From assembly GCA_029783825.1 (NCBI GenBank), contig JAREIK010003007.1:489151-553150 (forward strand): a DNA stretch of 64,000 nucleotides. Reading direction: 5' to 3'. Under the pieces are notes generated by a model. The model was not told the origin of the DNA. It saw only the letters and a list, made by a program, of their open reading frames with translations, and ran no database searches. Position numbers and translations under genes: made by a program. Positions 51,990-64,000 of the stretch are shown here, piece by piece. This DNA comes from Sapria himalayana. Lineage: Eukaryota; Streptophyta; Magnoliopsida; Malpighiales; Rafflesiaceae. How positions within the stretch are numbered: position 1 is the first letter of the stretch; each line of letters begins with the position of its first letter.

Positions 51990-52445
51990 ATTCTGAAAAT
52001 ATTTTTTAAATTAAAACAGCTAGGGTAAAATATGTTGCTAAATTATCGAGGGAAAACTTCATTGCTAAATTAGCTAGGGAATTTTCCCTAGCTAATTTAG
52101 CAAGGAATTCTTTATTTTAGCAATGGATATTTCCGCCGCTAAATTTATTTAGCTAAGGACCATTTCCGTCGCTAAAGTTTAGCGACCAGAACATTAGCTT
52201 GGGAATCTTCCGTCGCTATTTTTGTTTAGCGACATAATATCTTATTTAGCTTGTTAATTTAGCTAGAGAATTTATCTTTTTTAGCAAAAAAATTTTTCGT
52301 CGCTAAATTTTTAGCTAGTGACATTTTCTCACACTAAATTTTAGCGACCAACACTTTAGATAGGGAATCAATCCATTGTTAATCCGTTGCTATATCCTAT
52401 TTAGCGATGGAAAATGCCTATTTAGCTAGGTAATTGTCCCTAACT
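51990..52445. repeat. CACTA-like subterminal inverted repeats, copy 2
   Basis: Homologous to 11740-12135: it begins TTCTGAAAATATTTTTTAAA (TTCTGAAAATAGTTTTCAAA in copy 1) and ends AAAATGCCTATTTAGCTAGG...AATTGTCC. Motifs include TTTAGCGAC, TTTCCGTCGC and AGCTAGGGAATTTTCCCTAG. TATC microsatellite starts immediately afterwards, as in copy 1. Confidence 0.82.
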
Positions 52446-53375
52446 ATTTATCTCTCTATCTGCCTAATTATCTTTTTGTTTATTTATCTATCTTTCTATT
52501 TCCCAATCATTCTATCTGACTATGTATCTATATGTCTATCTATATATATGTCTATCTATCTATCTATATATCTATATAATTATCTATATATCTAATTAGC
52601 TATATATCTGTCTATCTATCTATCTATCAATATATATTATACATATATATATATCTATCTATATCTATCTATATATCTATCTATCTTACTATTTATCTAT
52701 ATGTCTATCTATCTATTTTTCTATGTTTATATGTGTCTATGTATCTAACTATCTCATTGTATATCTCTATATCTATCTATCTATCTATCTATTTGTCTAT
52801 CATTCTATCTATTTGTCTATATATCAAAATATCTATCTATATATCAACCTATCTTTCTATCTATCTTTCAATCAATCAATATATCTATCTATATATCAAC
52901 CTATCTTTCTATCTATCTTTCAATCAATCAATATATCTATCTATCTTTCTTTCTATCTTTTTATCTATCTCTCTGTCTATCTATATATCTAACTATCTGC
53001 CTATATATCTATATATGTATCTATTTGTCCATTTGTCTATCTATTTGTCAATTTATATATCAATATTTCTATCTAACAATTTATATATCTATCTAACTAT
53101 ATATCTATCTGTTTATCTATTTGTCTATCGATCTATCTATATATCTTTATATCTATCTATCTATCTATATACCTATCTATTTATCATTTTGTCTCTCTTT
53201 TTGTCTATCTATCTATCTATCCATCTCTCTAACAATCTTACTAACTATCTATCTGTCTACCTATCCATATATATATATATATATATATATATCTGTCTGT
53301 CTATCTATCCATCTATCTATCTTTATATCTATATGAGTATAAATCATTCTATATATGTATCTATTTATATATTAA

Positions 53376-53409
<34 letters not shown>

Positions 53410-53606
53410 ATTTTGCTTATCTATCAGTCTATCTATCTATCTAATTGTCTATCTATTTGATTATATAACTATTTGTCTATCTATTTATTTATCTTTCAGT
53501 CTTATTATATATTTATGTATCTATCTGTCTATCTGTCTATCTATTTATATTTTTATTTATCTATCTGTCTATCTATTTCTCTTTAAATATGTCTATACAT
53601 CTATCT
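52446..53606. repeat. Imperfect (TATC)n array, block 2, before the retroposed insert
   Basis: TATC-sense array with the usual variants. It includes a perfect 52-bp tandem duplication (52829-52880 and 52881-52932). Its final 15 bp, TCTATACATCTATCT (53592-53606), are repeated after the insert at 54422. Confidence 0.96.
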
Positions 53607-54421
53607 CTTTTTTTGGAAAGTTCGTTTTATTAATAAAAAGCACTCTCTTTTGGCGGAGGAATACCATTTTTACAATCTAGAACTACCCTTATCCCTTTAC
53701 ACCCTTGAGTAAAATAAAATAAACAAGAGAAAATGTATTATGCTTGAAGTGACTCTTCTTTACCTTTCTCTAAATGCACCCCTTTACTTTGGTTGTGTTT
53801 ATACTGCTTTATGCCTTGACTACTTTGTCTTTTATCTCTCTTTCCCTTATACATTTTAGCTGGCTCCCTTCACATCAGCATCCATAATCCTACCTTAATT
53901 GAAATTTTACTATACTTTTTGCTATTTTAAACACATTCCTTCTATCCTAATTATGCTTTTGACTTGCACATCAACCACACAAAACCAAGGATACAAGAGT
54001 ATATCTACTTTCTCACCAGCATGTACTTCTTCCTTGCATGCTGTTTGATCATCATCATATAGCATTCCATTCTGCCTAGTATTGTACAGCCACTGCACTT
54101 CAAGCAACCATAGCATAATATGTATTGACTAAATCCACCATTGAACCCTTTTACATCCTTAATGAGGTAAATAAATCAAGCATATTCTGCTTGCAGAGAA
54201 TCTTCTTGTGTTTGGCATATCATCTTAGATTTAGTGCATTTTCACAAAGCTTCCTTTGCCTTTGATTGTATCCAATATTTATAAACCATGGCAGCTTCGA
54301 CACTCCTCTCCTCGCGCCAAGCTCTCATTTTAAAACAACTTGGAGCAATGATGCTATTCCTTATCTACAAACAGTTATAGCATGAAAAAACAAAGAGCAC
54401 TTACACCTTTTGGTTCTCTTT
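53607..54421 (-). mobile_element. Retroposed insert, probably a truncated LINE 3' end
   Basis: 815 bp of non-array DNA is flanked by the 15-bp direct repeat TCTATACATCTATCT (53592-53606 and 54422-54436). Read on the minus strand it ends in an A7 tail (complement of 53608-53614), shortly after a TTAATAAAA polyadenylation-like signal. The last bases resemble the 3' ends of plant L1 elements. No long ORF remains; the largest is 64 codons on the minus strand (54116-53922) and unrecognised. A processed pseudogene or SINE-like transcript is a possible alternative. Retroposition is well supported; the LINE label is not. Confidence 0.75.
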
Positions 54422-54590
54422 TCTATACATCTATCTATTTATCTATATATCTATATATCAATAAGTCAAATTCTCTATCTATTTGCCACTATATATGTCA
54501 ATCTATATGTTTATCTATCTTACTATCTATTTATCTATATATCTGTCTATCAATCTATCTATCTATCTGTGTATATATATGTCTATATAT

Positions 54591-54656
<66 letters not shown>

Positions 54657-57600
54657 GCCTATATATCTATTTATTTATTAGTCTAATTATATGGCATTCT
54701 CTGTATCTACCTACCAACCTATCTGTATACCTATCTATCTTTCTTTAAATCTATCTATCTATTTGATTCTCTATATGCCTATCTATTTGTGTATCTATCT
54801 ATTAGTCTATTAATCTATCTGTCTCTCTATCTGTCTATTTATCTATTTATCTTTCTACCTATCTAACTATCAAAAAATATATCAATTTCTCTATCTATTT
54901 ATCTATCTAAACATATATCTTTCTATCTATCTATATGTATACCTATCTGTTTGTCTATGTGTCTATCTATCTATCTATCTATGTGTCTATCTATCTATTA
55001 GTCTATCTATTAGCCTTTCTATCTATTATATATATATATCTATCGATCTATCTATCTATCTATCTTTGTATTTGTATATCTATTTATCTATCTATTAATT
55101 TATCTATCTATCTCTCAATCAATCAATCTATCTATCTATCTTTCTGTTTATCTAGCTTTCTATCTTCTAGTCTATCTATCTGTCAATCTATATGTCTTTC
55201 AAATTATCATTCTATATATCTATCTAATTATCTACCAATCTGTCTATCTAATTGTCTATCTATATAAAAATCTATCGATCTATCTCCTTCTCTCTCTATC
55301 TGTCTGTCTATATATCTATGTATCTGTCTATCTGTCTATCAATTAATTTATCATCTGACTATCAATTTATTGATAAAATTGTCTATCAATTTATTTATTA
55401 ATCTATCTATCAATCTATCTATTAATCTTTATATGAATATATCTTGTTATATATCTTTCTATCTATTTTTCTCTTTGTCTATCTAGCTATCAATCTATCT
55501 GTCTATCTTTCTGTGTACCTATCTAACTATCTATTAATTTGTTTGTCTTTATGTTAATCTTTTGTCTGTTTGTTTGTTAATATGTTTATTTGTCTATCAA
55601 TCAATCTATCTATTTGTCTATCTATCTGCCTATCTATCTGTCTATATATCTGTTTATCTATATTTCTATCTATTTGCCTGTCTACCTATGTATCAATCTA
55701 TCTATCTTTCTATCTATCTATCTGATTATCTATCTATCTATCTCTCTATCAATCTATAGATTGATCTATCAATCTATTTATTTATCTATTTATCTATCTA
55801 TCTATTTATCTATATTTGTGTCAATCTATAAGTTTATCTATCTGTCTTTCCCTTTATCTATCTATATCTATCTATTTGTCTTTCTATTTATCTATCTATC
55901 AGTCTATCAAATTGTCTATCAACCTATCTATATATCTGTCTATCTATCTTTTAAACTAAATATCAATTTATCTGTCTATCTTTTTATCTTTCTATAAGTC
56001 TATTTATATGTCTATCTTACTATTTGTCTATAGGTCTATATATATATATCTGTCTGTATGTCTATTTAATATCTATATATCTGCCTTTCTATTTGTCTAT
56101 CTATTTGATTATCAATTTATCAATCAATCTATGTATATATATATATATGTGTCAATTTTGCTATATAACAATCTCTCTATCTATTTGTCTTTCTATCTGT
56201 ATATCTATATGTATATTTATTTGTCAATCAATCAATCTATATATCTATCTAACTATTTATCTAATATCTATCTATTTGTCTATCTTTATGTCTGTATATA
56301 TCTATATTTCTATCTATCTATCTATATATCTATATGTATATCAATCTGCCTGTCTATCTATCTATCTATCTATATTCTTTATAATCTATTGATCTATTTA
56401 TCCATCTATCTATACATCTATGTGTGTGTGTGTGTGTGTATATATCTATATATCTATCTATCTCTTTGTCAACCATTCAATCAATATATCTCTCTAGATT
56501 TCTGTTTATTTATCAATTTATTTATCTATCTTTCTAGCTATCTATCTATCAATATTTCTATCTATCTATCTATTTTTCTATCAATCAAGTAATCAATCAA
56601 TCAATCTTTCTTTCTTTTTTATAATCTTTTGATCTATCTATCAATCTATTTATACATCTATGTATATATATATCAATCTATCTATCTATCTATCTATTTT
56701 TCTATTAAATTGTGCATCAATCTGTCTATCATACTATTTATGAATCTATCTTGCAATCTTTTTATTGATAAGCATATTTATATTTCTTTATATCTATATG
56801 TCTTTCTATTTGTCTATCTATCTATCTGTCTATCAATCTATCTCTCTGTATGTCAATCGGCCTATTTGTCTGTTCATCTATCTATTTATGTATCTACATG
56901 TCTATATTACTATCTATCTATATTTTAGTCTATCAATCTATCTATATGTATATTTATATGTCTATCTATATGTATATATATCTATCTATATATATTTCTA
57001 TCTTGCTATCTATTTTCCATATATATATATATATATATATATATCTATCTATCTATTTATATATCTGACTATCTATGTGTCTATCGATATGTATATATTT
57101 CTATCTATCTATCTAGCTATTTGTATGTTTATCTATCTGCCTATCTATCTATCTATTAATTTGACTATCTTTTAGACTATCTATTTTTCTATCTATGTAT
57201 CTATATTTCTATCAATCTATATATATATATATATATCTATCTATCAATCTATCATTCAATCTTTCTATATTTCAATCGACCTATATCCTTAACTATATAT
57301 CTGTCTATCTCTTTATTTTATTATCTATCTATCTACCTATATGTTTATTAGTCTATCTATCTATTTGACTCTCTTTATATCTATCTATTGATCTATGTCT
57401 ATGTGTATATGTCTATCTGTCTATGTGTCAATCTATCTATCTATCTGTATGTCTATCAATCTAGATATATATATATCTAGCTATCTTTGTTCTTATGTAT
57501 TTATTTATCTATTTGTCTATCTGTCTATATTTTTATTTATCTTTCAATCTATTTGTTTATTTGTCTATCTTTTTATCTATCCATCCATTTATCTATCTAT

Positions 57601-60262
57601 CTGTCTATCTACCAATTTGTCTATCTATCTATTTATCTATCTGTCTATCTACCAATTTCTCTCTCTATCTATCCATCAATTTGTCTATCTTTCTATCGAT
57701 CTATCTCTTTATCTATATATTAGTCTATCACTCTATAAGTCTATGTGTCTATAGATCTATATATCTATATGTTTATCTATCTATGTGTCTAACTATTTAT
57801 ATGTCAATCTCTTTATTAATATATCTATATATTTCTCAATTTATGAATCTATCTATCTATTTATCATTATATCTATTTAATTCACTAACTTACAAATAAT
57901 CTCTATGTTTATCTGTCTAACTATTTAACTATATTTTCTTTCAATCTATTAGTCAATCTATCTATTTGTCTTATATGTCTATTTATCTGACTATTTATTT
58001 GTCTATCTATCTATCTATATATTTATATATCTATATGACTATTTTTCTATTAATAAATCTATCTATCTATCTATCGATCTATCTATCTTTCTATCTTTAC
58101 ATCTATCTATATGTCTATTTGTATATCTATCTAACATTCTACTTATCTATATATCAATATGCCTATCTATATGTATATCGATATATCAATCTCTATATAT
58201 GTCTATATATCTATCTATTTAATTATCTATCTATCTATCTATTTAATTATCTCTATAACTATATATCTATGTGTCTATCTATAAATCTATCTAACTACAT
58301 ATTAGTGTATTCGTCTAATTGCCTATCTGTCTATTTGTCTATTTATTTATATCTTTATGTTTCTATGCGTATAACTATCTATCTATATATTTGTCTATAT
58401 GTCTATCTATCTATCTTATATTTATCTACTTAAATATCTATCTATCTATCAATTATGATTCTATATGTATATCTATCTATCTATGTATTTTTTTAGTCAA
58501 TCTAGTATGCTTTTATGTTTCTATCACTCTATTAATCTATCTTTCTATTTGTCTATGTATCTATCTATCTCTTTGTCTGTTTATTTATCTATGTATCTAT
58601 CTTACTATCTATCTATCAAACTATCTATCTTTCTTTTTTATATGTCTATCTATCTATATGCCTATCTATATATATGTCTATCTGACTATCTATCTATTAA
58701 TCATTTTGATTATCTATCTGTCTATCTGTTTATCTATCTATATGTCTATCTAAATATCAATCTATATGTATATCTATCTATCTATCAATATGTCTATCTG
58801 TATATCTACCTACCAATTTATCAATATATCTACTTGTCTATCTTTATGTCTATCTATCTATCTATCTATTTGTATACATGTCTGTGTCAATCTATCTATG
58901 TAACTAACTTTTTTTCTTTCTGTCTATCTATCTATCTATGTATCTATTTGTATATATGTCTATTTGTCAATCTATCTATGAAACTAAATTTCTATCTATC
59001 TATCTATCTATATAACTATCTAACTATCTTTCTATCTACCAATCAATCTATCTATCAATTTAACTATATATCTATATAATATATATCTATCTATCTATCT
59101 GTCAGTCATTCTAAAAATCTATATGTATATCTTTGGTCTATTTATTTGTTTAACTATCGAAATATCTATTAGTTAATAAGACTTTCTATCTATTTACTAA
59201 TCTACCTTTCTTTCATTATTTCTATCATTCTATCTATCTATCTTACTATTTATTTATCTATCTATCTATTTGTCTATTTCTCTTTCTATTTGTCTATATA
59301 TCCATCTTTTGATATGTCTATTTGTTTATCTATCAATATAACCATTTGTCTATTTGTCTATCTATATATCCTTCTATTTGTCAATCTATCTATCTATATA
59401 TCTATATATCTTTTTCTATCTATCTATCTATCATCCTATCTATCTATCTATTGATCTATTAAAGTATCTATCTATCTATTGATCTATTAAACTATCTATC
59501 TATCTATTTATTTATTATACAATCTAATTGTCTATAAATATTACTATATATATTTATATATTTATATTTCCATCTATGTAATTGTCTATTTATCTATCTC
59601 AATTTCTATCTATTTTACTATTTGACATTTTATCTATCTTTGTATTTGTATTTCTATCTATCTATTTATTAATCTATCTATGTATTTATCTATCTATCTA
59701 TCTAATTATCTATATATCTATTTGTCATTTTGACTATCTACCGTTATGTCTATCTAAATATCTATCTATTTATCTATCAGTATATCTATCTATATGTCTT
59801 GCTATCTATCTATCTATCTAATGATCTATATATCTAATTATCTATCTATGTGTGTATCGATCTATCAATATATATATATCTGTCTATCTCTTTATCTTTC
59901 TATCTATATTTCTATCTATCTATCTGTCTATCTGTCTATTTGTATATCTCTCTATCTATATTTCTATCTATCTATCTATCTATTTGTCTATCTATCTATC
60001 TATCTATCTATTTTTCTATCTATCTGTCTATATATAAATCTATCTACTTGTCTATTTACTATCTATCTATATATCTTTCTCTGTATCTAATGATGTATCA
60101 ATCAAATTATCTATTTGTCTATTTATCTATGTGTTTATTTATCTATCTGTCTGTCTATCTATCTATCTATCTATCTTTCTAACTATCTAATTACCTTTCT
60201 ACTATCAACCTATCTATATATCTATCTAATTTTTAATTTTCCTATATGTGTTTCAATCAATT

Positions 60263-60321
<59 letters not shown>

Positions 60322-61414
60322 ATCTATCTATTTATCTATCTTGATATCTATCTATCTATCTATATCTCTATCTTACTATCTATCTATTTGTCAATATGTC
60401 TATCTATTTATTTACCTATCTACTTATAATCTATCTAACTATCTATCTATCTGTTTATCCATTTTATGCTTATATGTCTATCTATCTATCTATTTATCCA
60501 TCAATCTGTCTATTTTTATATCTATAGATCTTTCTATATATCCATCTATCTGTTAGTCTATCTATCTGTCTATCTTTCTATCTATGTGTCTACTATCTAT
60601 CTATCTATCTATCTATCTTTGTATATATCTATATTTCTTTCTATCTATCTATCATATATTTATGTATTGATATTTGTCTATCTACCTATCATCCAATCTA
60701 TTTATCTATCTTTTTGTCTCTCTATGTATCTGCCTATTTATGTACCTATCTATCTATTTTACTATTATCTAGCTCTCTATCTATTTGTCTATCTATTTGT
60801 TTGTCTATCTATTTATCTATCTAGCTATCTATATATTTGTATATCTATCAATCTATATATTTTTCAATCATTCTATCTATCTTTAAATCTATCTATACTC
60901 TCGATATATATATATCTAGCTAACAATCTATTTGTTTATTAATCTAGTTATTAGTCTATCTATCTGTCTATCTATCTTCTATCTTTCTATTTAATTATTT
61001 GTTTATCTGAATATCTATCTTTCTCTCTATTTTCTTATATGTCTTTTTACCTATTTGTCTAATTGTGTATATATATCTTTATGTCTCTCTTTGTATCAAT
61101 CTATCTGTATATGTCTATGTCTATGGGTCTATGTGCCAATGTGGGAATGTGTCTATGTGTCTATCTCTTTATATATCTATGTAACTATCTATTTTTCTAT
61201 CTATCTGTCTAATTGTCTAACAATCTCTCTATCTATTAGTCTATCAATATATAAGTTAATCAATCAATAAATCTATCAATATATCTATCTATCTATCTAT
61301 CTATCTATGTGTCTATATGTCTATGTCTATCTATCAATCTATGCAACTGTCTATATGTCTATCTATTTAACATTTTAACTTCCTTTCTATCAATTTTTGA
61401 ATCATCCATTTGTC

Positions 61415-61466
<52 letters not shown>

Positions 61467-64000
61467 ATCTATCAATCTCTATATCTATTTATTTGTCTAT
61501 CTAACAAACAAACAAACTATCTATCTATATGTCTGTCTATCTATCATTCTATCTATCTATCTATCCATCTATCTGTCAATCTTTCTATATATTTATTTGT
61601 ATACCTATTTATCTTTCGTTCAATGTGTCTATACTATCTATCTATCTATCTTTCTTTCTTTCTATTAGTCTTTTAGTTTATAAGTCTATGTGTATATCCA
61701 TCTATATTTTTGCCAATATTTCTATATGTCTATCTATCAATTTATCTATCTATATATATGTATATCTCTTTATCTATATATCATACTATATGTCTATCTT
61801 ACTATCTATTTATTAGTCGTTATGTCTAAACTTCTATTTATCTATTTATCTATTTATCTATTTATCTATTTATCTATTTATCTATTTGTTTATGGATCTA
61901 GCTATTTATCTATCAATTTATTAATTTATCAATCAATCTGTTTATGTTTCTATCTGTCTAATTTAATAACTAACTAACAATCTATCTGTCTATCTATCGA
62001 TATGTATGTCTATCTGTTTATTTGTCTATTTGTCTAACTATTTAACTCTCTTTCTTCATATTAGACTAGCAGTCTATCTCGTTAACAGTCAATCTGTCTA
62101 TCTTTTTATCTGTCTATATGTCTTTCTATCTATCTATTTATTCATATATTTGTCTATATTTAATTATCTATCTATATTTCTATCCATCTATCAATATGTC
62201 TAACTGTATATCAAACTATCTATCTATCTATATATCTGTCTATCTATCTATATGTCTATCTATCTATCTAGCTATCTATCTATTTATATTTATTTATTTA
62301 TTTCTTTTTGTTTGCCTCCGTCTATCTGTCTATTTGTATATCTATCAATTTATCTATATATCTATCAGTCTATCTATCTACCTATTCTATTAATCTAATA
62401 TGTCTATCTTTTTATCTATTTATTTGACTATATATCTATACGTCAATATGTTTATCTAATCTATCTATATTTTAATATATCTACAATTTATCTATCTATA
62501 TATTTTTTTATCTTACAAAACATTTTTTATCTATCTATTTATTTATATTTGTGTATATATCTATAGATCTATCTATATATCTACTATATTCCTATCTGGT
62601 TATCTGGATATCTTTATATCTATCTATATGTCTATTTAACTAATCTATCAATTAAAATATTTGACTATCTATTTGTCTATCTATCTATCTATCTATTTAT
62701 GGATCTATCTATTAGTGTGCCTATCTATCAATATATCTATCTAATTATCTCTATATCTTCCAATCTATCAATTGCATATCTGTATATCTGTCTATTAACT
62801 ATTTGTCTATTTATATGTCTATCTATATGTGTATCTATAGATCCATCTATATGATTATCTATCTTTCAATCTATTATTCTATCGATCTATCTATTTATTT
62901 GTATATCTATCAATCTATATATATTTCTATATGTCTATCTATCTATCTATCTGTATATCTATATATCTAGCTATCTGTCTATATATCTATCATTCTATCT
63001 ATCTATATATCAATCAATATATATATATATATATATATATATCTATTTATTTGTCTATCTAGGTATCTTTCTATTTTTCTAAATGTCTATGTATCTGCAA
63101 TCATCTATTTGTATATCTATATATCTATCTAAATATCTTCTGTCTATTTGTCTATCTATCAATATGTCTATCTCTCTTAAGTGTATATCTATCTTTCTAT
63201 CTATCAGTTTATTTTCCCTTTGTCATATCTATCTATCTATCTATATATGTGACTATTTTCTATCTATATATCTGGCTATCTATATATTTGTCTATTTATC
63301 TATATATCTATCTTTCTATCTATTTGTATATCTATTTATCATTTTATTTGTGATCTATATAATTATCAATTAATAATATGTCGATCTGTCTATCTCAGAA
63401 TCTCCATATCTATCTATCTGACTTTTGACCGTCCTTCAATGTGTATATATTTATCTATCTATCTATATGCTTATCAATCTATCTATATATATCTATCTAT
63501 CTTTCTATCTATTTATTTATCTTTCTATCTATATATCTTGCTATCTATCTATTTGTCTTTTAAATATTTTGTCTATGTGTCATATATATATTATATATAT
63601 ATATATCTACTATCTATCTATATTTCTTTCTATTTGACTATTCTATGTGTCTATCTTATATATATGTATCTATTTATCTATACATATGTGTCTTTATATC
63701 TATCATCTATTTCTTTCAGTCTATTAGTCTATTATTCTGTCAAATTTATCTGTCTATCTATCTATCGATTTTTTCTTGGTATCTATCTATCATATTATCT
63801 TTCTCTTATATTAACCTATTTTATTATCTGTCTATATATCTATATTTATATTTGTTTATTTATCTAAATATTTTATGTCTATCTATCTATCTATATAATA
63901 TCTAACATCCTATCTATTTATTATCTATCTAACTATCTATCTGTCAAACTATCTATCTTCTATCTTTCTATATAGCTAAGAGTGAATCTATTTATCTATC
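54422..64000. repeat. Imperfect (TATC)n array, block 2, after the insert
   Basis: TATC-sense array continuing to the end of the window. It contains (TA)n tracts of 62 bp (54593-54654), about 53 bp (60267-60319) and about 44 bp (61421-61464), and a (TG)n tract near 56421-56438. A pure octamer TCTATTTA repeat occupies 61833-61886, and a 28-bp repeat containing TTGATCTATTAAA lies at 59451 and 59479. No gene is present. Confidence 0.96.

Noticed and set aside
52723..63905. Plus-strand frames including one of 315 codons at 52733-53680
   Set aside because: Apart from the last few residues, read from the retroposed insert, this is pure TATC-derived sequence with no independent evidence of coding.

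Overview
The window looks like heterochromatic, transposon-rich DNA from a flowering plant. Evidence: TNP2-type CACTA (En/Spm) transposases with spliceosomal introns, an Ac-like hAT element, a Ty3/gypsy integrase fragment, a probable LINE tail and a strongly AT-rich composition. I found no intact host gene, no rRNA or tRNA gene and no CRISPR array. Every recognisable coding region is a decayed transposon gene. Species, and even monocot versus dicot, cannot be settled from this sequence.

Layout. 1-1311: AT-rich minisatellite and a CT tract. 1312-7000 (+): both genes of a degenerate CACTA element, a TNP2-like transposase followed by the Ptta/En/Spm-type second protein. 7020-11700: two direct units (A, B; about 2.2 kb each), each combining a 23-bp palindromic minisatellite, a GC-rich triplet array and a conserved block. 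11740-12135: CACTA-like subterminal repeats. 12150-15118: TATC microsatellite. 15119-15186: a fold-back. 15475-23206 (-): a second, better preserved CACTA element cut off inside its transposase and carrying a gypsy fragment; its 5' terminal motif ends at 23206. 23207-45337: 22 kb of imperfect GATA array, with a roughly 2.9-kb higher-order repeat at 37.4-43.3 kb. 45338-52445: a second copy of the CACTA 3' region (units C and D plus subterminal repeats), with a 3565-bp hAT element inserted in unit C. 52446-64000: TATC array again, interrupted at 53607-54421 by a retroposed insert with a 15-bp target duplication.

GATA/TATC arrays fill about 36 kb (56%) of the window. Their strand reads TATC, then GATA, then TATC, and it changes only where transposon-derived blocks interrupt them. 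Both copies of the CACTA 3' region abut a TATC tract at the same point. This suggests the microsatellite and the transposon end were amplified together and later rearranged by inversion or template switching. The open frames across the arrays are a property of the repeat, not genes: TATC-sense DNA reads Ser-Ile-Tyr-Leu in all frames. No new protein-coding system was found; the unusual features are structural.
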